64,000 nt of DNA, taken from contig OY282559.1 of NCBI GenBank assembly GCA_958295665.1, positions 127,819,605-127,883,604 on the forward strand, read 5' to 3'. Below the pieces are notes generated by a model that searched no databases, had not been told where the DNA came from, and was given only the letters and a program-made list of their open reading frames with translations. Position 1 is the first letter of the stretch, and each line of letters starts with the position of its first letter. Shown piece by piece: positions 46,580 to 56,919 of the stretch. Made by a program: the position numbers and the translations under genes. Source of the DNA: Tipula vernalis. Lineage: Eukaryota > Arthropoda > Insecta > Diptera > Tipulidae.

Positions 46580-47085
46580 TAGCGCCTCCAAATCATTTTG
46601 GAAAAATTAGTTCTCCTTTGAAAATTTGCCATTCGAGCCCAACCCATCATATTCTAACCGTATTATTATATTCTCAGTCCGTGGAATATAGCTCCTACAT
46701 AAGCATATCTGTTAAATTTGTGTTATTTGATTTAATGCGGCACTTTCGCCCTCATTTTAGTATTCAAATACTAAATGGTTTATTTAGGGTTAATTAATTA
46801 ATTGATGGTTAATGGTTTATTTAATTAATTGATATAAAATATAACGTTTTGATTAATTCGAAATTTGGTTAGTATTGGCAATTTTGTATAACCTTTTTGC
46901 ATTATTAATTTTAAATCGAAATATGAGAAAAAATTGTTTTTTTAATTTCTCATTTAACGCTTTTTTGTGTAGCTACATTTTTTAACGTTAGTAACTTTTT
47001 TTAACACTTTTTCTACCACTTATTTCTTACACTATTTTTAGTGGCAAACTACACTTTAAATTAACGTTAGAAACTTCACTCCGGT
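46580..47085. repeat. FB2 right unique terminal inverted repeat
   Basis: Reverse complement of 38135-38640; no difference was seen on reading both through. Confidence 0.9.
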
Positions 47086-47094
47086 CATTACCAG
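47086..47094. repeat. Right 9-bp target-site duplication of FB2 (CATTACCAG)
   Basis: Identical to 38126-38134. Confidence 0.93.
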
Positions 47095-47323
47095 TGCGTG
47101 ATACAATATTATCAAAACTGAGGCTGGGCATACACCATGCGGAATTCATGTATAACTTTAAGCTGGCCACATAATGTTTCATGTAGCATTGTGTATTGAA
47201 GTGACACTATCATTTAATTTGTAATTATCATTCTAATATTAAAATAAAATAGAAAATGTATTTATTTAGTTTTAACTTAAAAATTTTGTTTAATATTTCT
47301 TTTATTTTATTTTTAATAAAAAT

Positions 47324-47431
47324 AATACCTCCGACGTTTCGATGGGTTTATTCCTTGTAGTTACTTTGGTAGTTTAAGGGATTCACTCCCTGAAAACAAT
47401 GGAATAAAACCATCGAAATGTCTGAGGTATT
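47324..47431. repeat. Small inverted-repeat hairpin (108 bp), MITE-like
   Basis: The left arm begins AATACCTCCGACGTTTCGAT and the right arm, reverse complemented, AATACCTCAGACATTTCGAT. The arms are 31 bp with about four mismatches and end in TTTATTCC. The loop of about 46 nt has a small inner TAAGGGATTCACTCCCTGA stem. It could be a short MITE. Confidence 0.7.
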
Positions 47432-47439
47432 TGTTTATT

Positions 47440-48225
47440 CTAAATTAAATCAAAAGTATATTAAGCAACATTTCCTAGAATATTTTAAATTCAAACTTTC
47501 CTTACTAGAAACTCCATTCTATTTTTATTTTTATTTTGGAGATTTTCATTCTACTTGTAAAATTAGACTCCCTATTCAACAATAATTTAAAATGAAAAAA
47601 AAAAAAAAATTCGATGAAATCTCCTGTCCCGGAACATTTTAAAATTAATCTTTCTTGCTCAGAAATGCGATTCTGATTTTAAAATTAAAACTCGCATTGG
47701 CGAGAATACTTATTCCTTTCCAGAATAATGAAAACTCGAAATATTTCCATTATAATTTTAAAACCAAATCTTCTTTTCCAGAGTAGTTTAAAATTAAAAT
47801 GTCTTTTTCCAAGAAATTTTAGAATTAACAATATTTCCATTCTTAACTTTTTAAAACTAAAAATATTTCTATTCTATTTTTAATATTAAAATTCCGTTTT
47901 CCAATCTAATTTTAAAATTAATTTTTTTTTGTTGAAACTCTAAAATATTCTGAAATCAAAAATAGTTTTATTCTAATTACAAAATTAAATCTCCATTTTC
48001 TAAAATATTTTAAATTCAAATATTTTTAATCTAATTTTTGAACTAGATCTACATTTTACAGAGTATTTTAAAACTGAAAATATTTCCATTTTAATTTTAG
48101 AATTAATTCGCTATTTTCTACAATATTTTAAAATCATAAATATTTTTAATTTAATTTTATAATTAAATAATTCTATATGTAATTAAAATTACATTTTCCA
48201 AAATTTTTTTTAAATTATAAAGATT
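47440..48225. repeat. AT-rich minisatellite, about 60-bp degenerate unit (block 1)
   Basis: The loose unit is AATATTTCCATTCTAATTTT, AAAATTAAATCTCCATTTTC and CAGAATATTTTAAAATTAAA. The same unit family recurs at 55260-56025 and 56920-58140. Open frames in it are artefacts of low complexity. Confidence 0.8.
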
Positions 48226-50223
48226 TCTATTCTTTAACTGTAACTTTAGAGATTTAGCGTTTAAAGAAAAAGTTACAGAGAACTAAAAATTGGTATTCAC
48301 AAATTGTAAGAATTTCGCCGACGATACTAGGTAACCGCAGCACCCGCAGCCGCGAGGGACCAATGGCTATTGGATCCCACGGTATCTATCAAGCGTTCGA
48401 ATATTAGATTAAGATTAAATTAGACCACATTCTCAAATTAGCAAAAACGGTGGCCTAATTTTTAGAGAATGAAGAGGGTTTCTGTCGCTGTTGGGTGTTT
48501 TCTTAAGACAGACCTAATATCAAATGATAACGCTTTTAGTGTTCATTAAACCCTTTTTTACTACAAGTTCAACCTTTTACAAATCAAATTAAGTTTTGAT
48601 CAGAAAATGGTGAATATGATTTGAGAAAGGATGAATCTAATTTGCAAAAGAGAGCTAGATGCTACTAAGCAGTTAGCGAAGAATCATTGTAATGTTCACA
48701 AAAATCAAAAAGAAATAAATTTTTGAAACTTTCTTCTTAGGAAAATATCTAACCACGATTGAAAGTAATTTCGCTTATTAGAAGCGGGTTTGCTTTAGAG
48801 AAGGAATCAATGGATATTTGAGCCAAATAGTCAGTTTCTATAATGAATTAGAGTTCGTTCGGCTTATAGTAACTCATTTACTGGCTCTTTTTGATTACCG
48901 GTAAACGGTAAATACAAATTGAACTAACTGTAAACCGGATGGTATATTTTTTTGTTAGTTCTCGTTGAGATTCTCCTCATTTTGGGAATTCTCGTCGCTT
49001 CCCGATTTCATATGTCCTTTCCTCGGATATCATCTTTTGATCAATTTTTAAAATTTCTCGAGATTTTTCGAGTTTAGCATGCAGATGAGATGCATAATGT
49101 TCGAGGCTTAATTGATGATTTGGTGTTTCGAAACTGTCAAGTTATTCGAGATTTTCGTGATTTTCGAGATTGTTCGAGTATGTATGAGATTGTCGAATGT
49201 ATTTTAGTGTTCGATGTTACTCGAGAATCTTAGAGACTATTCGAATAACATGGTTATCTTCGACGTTTGGTTGAGCTTAGCCTTATCATGCTTAATAGCA
49301 TTTTGCTTTAAGATTAGTAACATTAAGGTATTTGACAAATAAGTCGCCCATTTCACTAATTTACAGAATTTTTCGAAATGTTCTTGGGTTTACTAACAAT
49401 CTTACTGAAATTAGTCATTAATATCTAGACTTTCCTGTATTATTGAAATTGTTCGAGATGAATCGAGATTTATATAATACAGAGATTATTCGAATTTTTC
49501 TGGGGTAATCGATATTATTCCGTGGATTATTTTAGATTTCTTAAATTTTTCGACAATTTTATTATTATTCGATATTTTTGAATTTATTCGAATTTTATAT
49601 GGTAATGTTCTGAGCTTAATACTCATGCCAAAATTTCGATATTTCTTCAATTTGATAGGATATTCGAAATTATTCAAGAATGTTCAGGTTATTTACATTT
49701 CAAATGGTGTGATTATTACGTAAAGGGTCAGTTTTACAACATATTTATTAAAAATTTGACTTTTAAAAATTAAGCTTCCTATAATATACAAGATGCCTTG
49801 AAAATTCGACATTTTTGAGATTATTTCGAAATTATTGATATTACTTGTTTCGTGTCAGGTTTGAGCATCACATTTCTTGTGTTTTTCTTTATTTAATAAC
49901 GAATTTAAGCAACATTTTGATTAATTTTAATTAATGGTAAAAACTTCAGGTAAATGGAAAATTTAAAAGTTTACCGATAAATGGTAAATGGTTTTACCGG
50001 TAAAGAAGCTATCTTCCACTGAATTAGTTGAAATTTTTTTCGGGCACTAATAGGGTATAAATATGAACTGTAAATATTAGTATTTGCTTAATTTCTTACA
50101 TCCTCCTCACGAAATCAGATGATTTTAAACAATGCGAAGCTGGAGGCTAGATAATAGGAGGAAATAATTTTTTAATTAAAAAATGACGTAAAGCAAATTT
50201 TTATGTGAAATAAAAGCTTTACT
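48226..50223. other. Unassigned AT-rich stretch; includes TTCGAG-rich segment
   Basis: 48230-48330 is similar to 58150-58240 (AACTGTAACTTTAGAGATTT ... CACAAATTGTAAGAATTTCG), so it belongs to the dispersed repeat family below. 48340-48380 is a short GC-rich island. 49020-49700 is dense in TTCGAGAT / ATTCGA motifs. No coding gene recognised. Confidence 0.5.
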
Positions 50224-50235
50224 TGTCCCAAGATA
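50224..50235. repeat. Probable target-site duplication of the Jockey element (3' side)
   Basis: TGTCCCAAGATA versus TGTTCCAAGGTA at 54772-54783, 10 of 12 positions equal. It lies directly against the poly(T) at 50236-50245. Confidence 0.6.
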
Positions 50236-50451
50236 TTTTTTTTTTATATTTAAAATAAATTTTATTTATTTATTTTATGTAATTACAATCTAGTCTCCTG
50301 GACTAATGAGCAATTTGTTTCTGACTTAATTTACTAACTTAAATTAATCTATGGATTCTTCCCATTGGCGTTCCATAGTGTTTGGTAAATTGAAGTAAAC
50401 CACATCTTTGTTGTGGATTTTAGATCAGCATAATGCTGCTTAAACTGACAA

Positions 50452-53044
50452 TCACACCAGCTCAAAAGGTGTGGTTCTTTTAAGTCTGCGAACTAAATTC
50501 GTGATGCTTAGGAGCTGAGTTGCCTCAACGTTCACATGTTGGCGGAGCCTTTCTTCGTGTCTCCGTGCTTTTTCCTGGATTTCATTTAAGCTGAGGTTCA
50601 TTTTAAGGTCCCTATGAAGGTCATTGTTCCTGACATACCAAGGTGCATCAACGATGTTCCTTAATACCATATTCTGAAATATTTGGATGATATTTACGTT
50701 GCACTGTTTATGTTGATAAAGAAGAGTTCCTTCCCATCAGCCAATACATTTTTCTGTATTTAAGTCTTAATTCTTCCTTTTTCTTCTTGACGTGTGCTTT
50801 CCATCGTAGTTTAGCATCCAGGGTCATGCCGAGATACTTAGCTGTGTTCGCATGCGGTATTATTTCCCGATTTATGGTAATCGGAATATGTTCGATTCGT
50901 CTGTTTGTAAAGTTGATGTAAACTGATTTAGCTTCATTTAGTTTTATTCTCCATCTTTTTGTCCATTTATATATTTGAGTTATAGCTGATTGTAACTTCT
51001 GTGTTGATTCTTCGTTGCTTTTTCCAACAGCTAAGATCGCCGTATCATCTGCAAAAGTTGCCACCGTGTTGTTTTCTAATGTAGGAAGATCATAAGTGTA
51101 TAGTAGGTATAAAACCGGCCCTAATACACTGCCCTGTGGAACTCCTGCATTGATTTCTTTCAATTCAGAAAATGTATCGTCTAACTTAATCCTGAAGAAC
51201 CTATCATTCAAGTATGATTCTAGTATCTTAGCAAACTGCATTGGTAGAAAATTCCTTAACTTGTGGTTAAGTCCTTCATGCCACACTCTATCAAACGCTT
51301 GTGCAACGTCTAGAAATACTGTTGAACAGACTTTTTTCTCCTCTAATGCTTTCTCAATTATACTGGTTATTCTGTGTACTTGATCAATTGTTGAGTGTTG
51401 GTTGCGAAAACCGAACTGATGATTTGGGATCAAGTTTTTACTCTCGATTATCGGATTTAATCTTTTTACCAGAAGCGTCTCAAAGAGTTTGGACATGACT
51501 GGCAATAGCGAAATTGGCCTATAAGACGATGTTATGTGTGGTGGTTTCCCAGGTTTTGGGATCATAATTACTTCTGCAATTTTCCATAAGCTTGGTACAC
51601 ATTTGATTCTAAATGCTGCATTTATAAGATTGGTGAGTTTCACCAGAGCTTTCCTTGGCAGTTCTTTTAAGATTTCTGCAGTAATAAGATCGTACCCAGG
51701 AGCTTTTTTCGTATTCATATTAGCTTTTATCTCACGCATGACTTCTTTTGGTGTTGTCGGTAGGATTTCTTTACTTTCTTGCACAGCTTGTTCAGTTATT
51801 ATCTCGGCTTCCAACGTTTGGTCTTCATGTGGCTGGAATATTTTTTCGAGGTGTTCGGCAAATTCTCGAGCTTTGTCTTCATTATTTCTAGCCCATTTCT
51901 CATCTGCTATTTTTATTGGGGGAATCTGCATTATTGGTTCTTTGATTCTTTTGGTTGCTTTCCAAAGAGAATAATCAGTACTGTTATCATTAGTTAATTT
52001 TCTTAAATAGTTGCTGATTGATTCATCTTTCAATTCTTTGATCTCTCTTCTTAATTGTTGAGTGAGATTGTTCAAATGAGTTTTATCTTGGGGGGCCCTT
52101 GTTTGTTGCCATACTCTTCTCGCTCTTCTTTTTTCTGCGAGGAGTTCCCTAATTTCTATAGGGTAGTTGTTTCCCTTGATTTTCGTTTTAATTTCAGGAG
52201 TATTTTCCCAAGCTGATTGCTGTATATCTTTTACAAATTTGTGAACTTCTTTGTCTAATTGTTCTTCAGTCTTTAACGGAACCATTAGGTTGATTTTTTG
52301 TTCTAGCGATAGTCTAAAGCATGCCCAATTAGTGTGATTATTTACTAGGAAAGGGTTTCTTTCTTTCTGAATGATTTTGTCACTTAGCGTTAGAAGTATT
52401 GGTGAATGATCAGAGTTTAAGTCGTGGCTTTCATCTACTTGTACATAATTTACAGATATGTTCTTTATTATAAAGTAATCAATCAGATCTGGTACTTTGT
52501 TTGGATCAGTTGGCCAGTAGGTTGGTTTTCCAGTTGAGAGGGCTTCACAACTGCATTTTCTGATAGCTTTTAGGAGTTTTTTACCCTTAATCGTTGTTAA
52601 TCTGGATCCCCAGTGGACATTTTTTGCATTAAAGTCTCCTCCAAGTACAAATCGTTTTCCTAATTTACTGAGGAACTCGAGATAATCTTTTTCTTTTATT
52701 GAGTGCTTCGGTGGGCAGTAAATACTAGCAATACAAATAGAACTACTTTTGGATTTGACAATAACAGCAGTTGCTTGTATTTCTTCCGTTTCATATTTTA
52801 ACTCCTCATAGTGATGGATACTATTTCTAATTATAACAGCACTACCTGCTTTAGCAGTGTTTCCAGGGTGAATAGTGTGATATATTTGATAATTTTTGAA
52901 TTTAATGTTTGATTGTCTAGTGAAGTGTGTTTCCGTGATGAGACATACATCGATTTTTTCTGTGTCCAGGACCACTTGCAGTTCTTGTTGATGTTGCATC
53001 AGTCTATTGGCATTCCAACATAAGATTATAAGATCTTTGGCCAT
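50452..53044 (-). pseudogene. Jockey ORF2 (endonuclease-RT), 3' deletion and frameshift
   Basis: An intact 778-aa frame from ATG 53044: AP endonuclease at residues 1-220 (LIILCWNANRLMQHQQEL, ITETHF, GGDFNAKNVHWGS, SDHSPILL) and RT at about 450-720 (SSYRPISLLPVMSKLFE, FLDVAQAFDRVWH, GVPQGSVLGPVLYLLY, FADDTAILA). After YWLMGRNSSLS about 25 codons are missing and the frame shifts at about 50710. The normal Jockey tail (VLRNIVDAPWYVRN ... RRLKRTTPFELV) continues to 50452. The RT catalytic FADD is kept. The truncated C-terminus probably disables it. Plus-strand frames here are shadows. Confidence 0.9.
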
Positions 53045-54578
53045 TTTTCTGTTTAGGAATGGCTCCCTTAGTGCTGTACTCTAGTTTCTGTAATCGCTCA
53101 TCAAATGTATTTAGTCTGCTTAAAATTAATTTAAGTGTTTGACTTATATCGTCATTTTGAGCAGTTTTTCCTGGATTTCCGTTGCTCATCATTACTTGAG
53201 CATAAGTCATTTTACCAAATTGTCCTTGAGTAGTTCCCGACACTCTACGATTTACTTCGGGTCGGTTCATCTTAACCGCTTGTTTCCTGAATGAACTTGG
53301 ATTTTTAGCAATCACGTTCTTATTTTTGATATTTTGCAGTTCAATAGCAACGCTGCATCCTCTGTAGTTAGCCGGATGGTTTTCTCCACAGTGAACGCAT
53401 TTAGGTTGAACATTTTGGGCTTTTACACAATCTTTGGTATGATGTTTACCTAAACATTTGACACACCTAGGTTCCCTGTTGCAATATTTTTGTGTATGTC
53501 CATAGGCTTGACATTGTTTACATTGTGGTACAAGCTTAGACCTTCTTAGAGGCTGAATAACCACTTTGCACCCCAAGATGTACTTAATTTGATAAATTTT
53601 TTCGATATCTGCATCAGTATCGAAGGTCAACATAAACATGTTGAGAGGTATTTTGCCTCTCCGTTTTAGCTTAATCGATGCTTCAGTTGCCTTAAATCCT
53701 TTTGCTTTCAGGTCATCAATTATTTTATCTAGTTTACACGTAGAGTGTAAGTTTTTAGCCATGACCCTAATTGGTCTGGTTTGTTTATCTTCAAACGTGT
53801 GCCAAGCACGTTTTTCTTCATTTAACATTTTTGTCATTTTTCTGTATGTTTCAGCATCTTCTAAGTTTATTTTGATGGTGTTTCCATTCATCACCTTTGC
53901 ATTAAACTTATCAGTAGCAGTTATGGTTTTTATTTTTTCATAGAGTACATCGTAGTCTTTGACTTCATCTATTACTATTGGTGGTGGTGGAGGTATTTTT
54001 TTTGGTTATTTCTGGATAATATTTGGAACATTATCCTTTAATTGAGGTTGGGAGGGCGTATTATTCCGTCTCCTTTTTTTCTCCCACCTTTAACTCTAAT
54101 CCACTCAGTTTCTCGAGCTAGTTCTTCTTCATCCGTATGATACTCTTGTGGAGTTGTATTCTGGTTAGGAGTAGAACCGATGTCCTCTTTTGGCTTAAGA
54201 GCTTTAACTTCGTTTTCAAGCATCTTCATACGCTTCTGCATCCATGCAATTGTAATACTCAGTTGCTTATTTATATTGTTGGTTTCAACTAATGCATTAT
54301 TAGCTTTACACAATTCATTGTGAAGCTTTTCTTCGTTTGTAGAACGAGTGATGTGGCTGCTGGCCCCAATGGAGGGACTACCGCCTCTTATCGGAGAATA
54401 CGCGACTTTGTTACTCCTCTGGAAGGGATGTGAATTATCCTTTTCTGTTTCACTTAAATGAGCTTGTTTATTCACCAACATGTCTTGGGATTGGTTAAAG
54501 ACCCTCCGAAGAGGGTGGATTTACCTGAGCAACAGGTGTACCACCTGGGGTATTAGTTTCCTTATTTGTTCCGCTCAT
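53004..54578 (-). pseudogene. Jockey ORF1 (gag-like, three CCHC knuckles), frameshifted
   Basis: The likely start is ATG 54578 (MSGTNKETNTPGG). A frame change near 54500 leads to a frame open to 54038 with a coiled-coil stretch (ELCKANNALVETNNINKQLS ... MQKRMKMLENEVKAL). A second frame change near 54000 leads to the frame 53894-53004. That frame carries an RRM/PRE_C2HC-like region and knuckles CKQCQAYGHTQKYC, CVKCLGKHHTKDC and CVHCGENHPANYRGC. The protein would bind element RNA. It overlaps the ORF2 start by 41 nt in another frame. Confidence 0.85.
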
Positions 54579-54607
54579 TGCTCATTTATAGTGTACTGCA
54601 CTCGCCT

Positions 54608-54771
54608 CTAGTATTTCGCCGATGCTTCACATCGTTGCCCGGGTGTTACCACGTGGAGGTATACTAGACACATTTGGTGGTTTCTACATAGTTGCAGCGT
54701 TGTAATATAGACCACGAGATACATGGCTATAGACGGTCAACCCCTACCCTATTGAGACGCACCCAACACCC
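54608..54771 (-). ncRNA. HDV-like self-cleaving ribozyme at the 5' end of the Jockey element
   Basis: On the minus strand: P1 GGGTGTT (54771-54765) with AACACCC (54647-54641), perfect 7 bp. P2 is CTAGTAT (54667-54661) with ATACTAG (54614-54608), perfect 7 bp. P3 is ACC (54660-54658) with GGT (54650-54648), closing loop TCCACGT. The core strand GGGCAAC (54640-54634) is identical to that of HDV. P4 CGATG/CATCG has loop TGAAG (54634-54620). J4/2 is GGCGAA. J1/2 is about 97 nt. The predicted cleavage site is the first base of the element, next to the target duplication. HDV nested double-pseudoknot topology is complete. Confidence 0.9.
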
Positions 54772-54783
54772 TGTTCCAAGGTA
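54772..54783. repeat. Probable target-site duplication of the Jockey element (5' side)
   Basis: TGTTCCAAGGTA; partner 50224-50235 with two differences. It starts immediately outside the first P1 base of the ribozyme. Confidence 0.6.
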
Positions 54784-55210
54784 AAAGAAGTATTTTTAGG
54801 GGTCCAAGAAAAATTTTGCGGAGGGCCCGAAATTTTTAGTTACGCCACTGTAAATTATTACATAATGAAGAATCCGCTGTACGAGAAGTAGCAACTTTTG
54901 ATAATTTGAAATATCAAAAACTAAATCATAAAAAATCATTCTGATTAAATCATTCTGATAAATTTGTATACTCTTTATGCCTTCAGGTATTATGGCGTCC
55001 CAAGAACCATATTCGCAGGGAATAAAAAATGTCACCAGAACACAAAATCTGAACACTTTCTAAAATGGGTTATATGAGAGCAGATAATGTGTTCTCAAAA
55101 TCAAGAGATGTACGAGTAGCTTTACGTCAACAAATTTGTTAGTGTAAGCTTAGAGAGCATAACTTACGTTTATAGAGTATAGTTACATTTCGTGAATACC
55201 ATTTTAGTAC
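54784..55210. repeat. Dispersed repeat family, copy 1
   Basis: From CACTGTAAATTATTACATAA (54846) through TTATGCCTTCAGGTATTATG and GAACACAAAATCTGAACACT to TTTATAGAGTATAG it matches copy 2 at 58235-58860 in the same orientation. No ORF of note. Element class unknown; no terminal repeats recognised. Confidence 0.75.
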
Positions 55211-55259
55211 TAATCGAAAATATTATGGTTATAAGGCGAATTTCATTTTATGAATTGGG

Positions 55260-56025
55260 GCACTATATTTAAAACTAGATTTTCATTTTCTGAAATATTT
55301 TTACATCAAAAATATTTTCTTCAATTTAAAATTATATATTAAATTTTCAGAATACTATATTTTAAAACTAAAAATATTTCAATTCTAATTATAAAATTTA
55401 ATGTATATTTTCCAGAATATTTTATAATTAAAAATAGTTCCATTCTAATTTAATACAAATATATTCAAAAATGTTTTTTGAATTCCATTCTAATTTAATA
55501 CAAATATATTCAAAAATTACAAATATTAAAATTCTAATTTTGTATTTAAATCTCCATTTTTTAGAATTATTTAAAATTAAAAACATTAATATTGCAATTT
55601 TAAAATTAAAACCTATGAACTGAAATATTTTAAAATTAAATATTCTTTCGAAAAATTTAATTTCAATTGTAAAATTAAAATAGTATTTTCCAAAATATTT
55701 CAAAAACAGAGACATTTCCATTGTTATTTTAAATTCAAAATATTTTCATTCAAATTTTAGAATTAGACCTCTAATTTCTAAAATATCCTTAACCAAAAAT
55801 AGTTCAGTTCTAATTATAAAATAAATCTCCATTTTCTAAAATATTTTCATTTTAATTTTAAAGATATATCTCCCTTTTTCAAAATATTTTCCATTTTTTA
55901 ATTAATTCTCCTATTTTCCAAAACATTTTAAAATTAAAAATGTTTCCATTTTAATTTAGTTTTAAAAATAAATTTGTATTTTCCAATATATTTTACTTTC
56001 TTTTACTCTAGTAAAATAAAGTATA
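55260..56025. repeat. AT-rich minisatellite (block 2)
   Basis: Same unit family as 47440-48225. It includes an exact-looking 45-bp tandem duplication with CCATTCTAATTTAATACAAA at about 55440 and 55485. Confidence 0.8.
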
Positions 56026-56031
56026 GTAATC

Positions 56032-56705
56032 ATGAAAATTTTGGACCTTGAGATTTTTAGAGATTTATTTGTATTGAGGTCCCCTGAGTCCGAAAAAGTG
56101 GGTTTCGAAATGGTGTCTGTCTGTCTGTCAGTCTGTCAGTCTGTCAGTCTGTCAGTCTGTCAGTCTGTCAGTCTGTCAGTCTGTCAGTCTGTCAGTCTGT
56201 CAGTCTGTCAGTCTGTCAGTCTGTCAGTCTGTCAGTCTGTCAGTCTGTCAGTCTGTCAGTCTGTCAGTCTGTCAGTCTGTCAGTCTTTCAGTCTGTCAGT
56301 CTTTCAGTCTGTCAGTCTGTCAGTCTGTCAGTCTGTCAGTCTGTCAGTCTGTCAGTCTGTCAGTCTGTCAGTCTGTCAGTCTGTCAGTCTGTCAGTCTGT
56401 CAGTCTGTCAGTCTGTCAGTCTGTCAGTCTGTCAGTCTGTCAGTCTGTCAGTCTGTCAGTCTGTCAGTCTGTCAGTCTGTCAGTCTGTCAGTCTGTCAGT
56501 CTGTCAGTCTGTCAGTCTGTCAGTCTGTCAGTCTGTCAGTCTGTCTGTGTCTTCTCTACAGCCCAGATGGTTTAACCAATCGAATTGAAACTTCAGATTT
56601 AAGCTTTTTTGATAAATTGGGAGGTCCCAGTGAATTTTACTCCAAATCGGATAATCGGAAGTGGCCACTCCCTTGGTCCAGAAAATTTGTTTTGCAAATA
56701 TCTTA
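56032..56705. repeat. Element carrying a long (CTGTCAGT)n tract
   Basis: About 430 bp (56114-56549) of the 8-mer CTGTCAGT, with two CTTTCAGT interruptions near 56290, framed by CCGAAAAAGTGGGTTTCGAA on the left and CTACAGCCCAGATGGTTTAA on the right. The 224-aa open frame through it (SVCQSVSL repeats) is an artefact: the 8-mer has no stop in that frame. Microsatellite-generating fly elements (mini-me/DINE-like, with GTCY tracts) look similar; that link is inferred. Confidence 0.85.
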
Positions 56706-56729
56706 AAAAGTATAATGTTTACAATAAAC

Positions 56730-56880
56730 TAGCTAATGCAAAATGTTTCCAAAAATTAAAAACAAATAAAAATAAAAAATTAAAAATTTAAAAAAAAAAT
56801 TTAAAAATTAAAAAAAAAAAAAAAAAAAAAAATTCAAAAAAAAAAAAATTATAAAAAAAAAAAAAATAAAATTTCTCAAA
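56730..56880. repeat. Poly(A)-rich low-complexity tract
   Basis: Nearly pure A with scattered T over about 130 bp. Confidence 0.9.
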
Positions 56881-56919
56881 ATTCTCTGTTCATAAAAGAA
56901 AGTCGTGTGTTGGCCACAC

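Larger units (their letters stand above)
38135..47085. mobile_element. FB2: giant foldback DNA transposon, 8.95 kb, with identical ends
   Basis: Both ends read inward ACCGGAGTGAAGTTTCTAAC, and the inverted copies appear identical for more than 600 bp (38135 on versus 47085 down), covering about 500 bp of unique terminus and the first repeat unit. Inside are tandem units of about 180 bp: forward from about 38640 to 40420, then a 370-bp non-repeat core, then inverted from about 40790 to 46560. The 9-bp duplication and structure match foldback/Mutator-like elements, as for FB1, but the sequence family is different. Confidence 0.93.
50236..54771 (-). mobile_element. Jockey-type non-LTR retrotransposon, near full length, defective
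   Basis: Minus-strand order: HDV-like ribozyme at the very 5' end, ORF1 (coiled coil plus three zinc knuckles), overlapping ORF2 (endonuclease plus RT, no RNase H), 3' UTR, poly(A) of about 10 nt. Length 4.5 kb, normal for Jockey. ORF1 has frameshifts and ORF2 has a small deletion near its 3' end. The flanking duplication is slightly diverged, which fits moderate age. Confidence 0.88.

Noticed and set aside
48336..48380. tRNA-like GC-rich island
   Set aside because: No cloverleaf with A and B boxes could be drawn.
55428..55721. 97-aa minus-strand open frame
   Set aside because: Lies inside the AT-rich minisatellite and repeats with it.
56032..56706. 224-aa open frame with SVCQSVSL repeats
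   Set aside because: It is a translation of a (CTGTCAGT)n microsatellite; the flanks do not encode a conserved protein.
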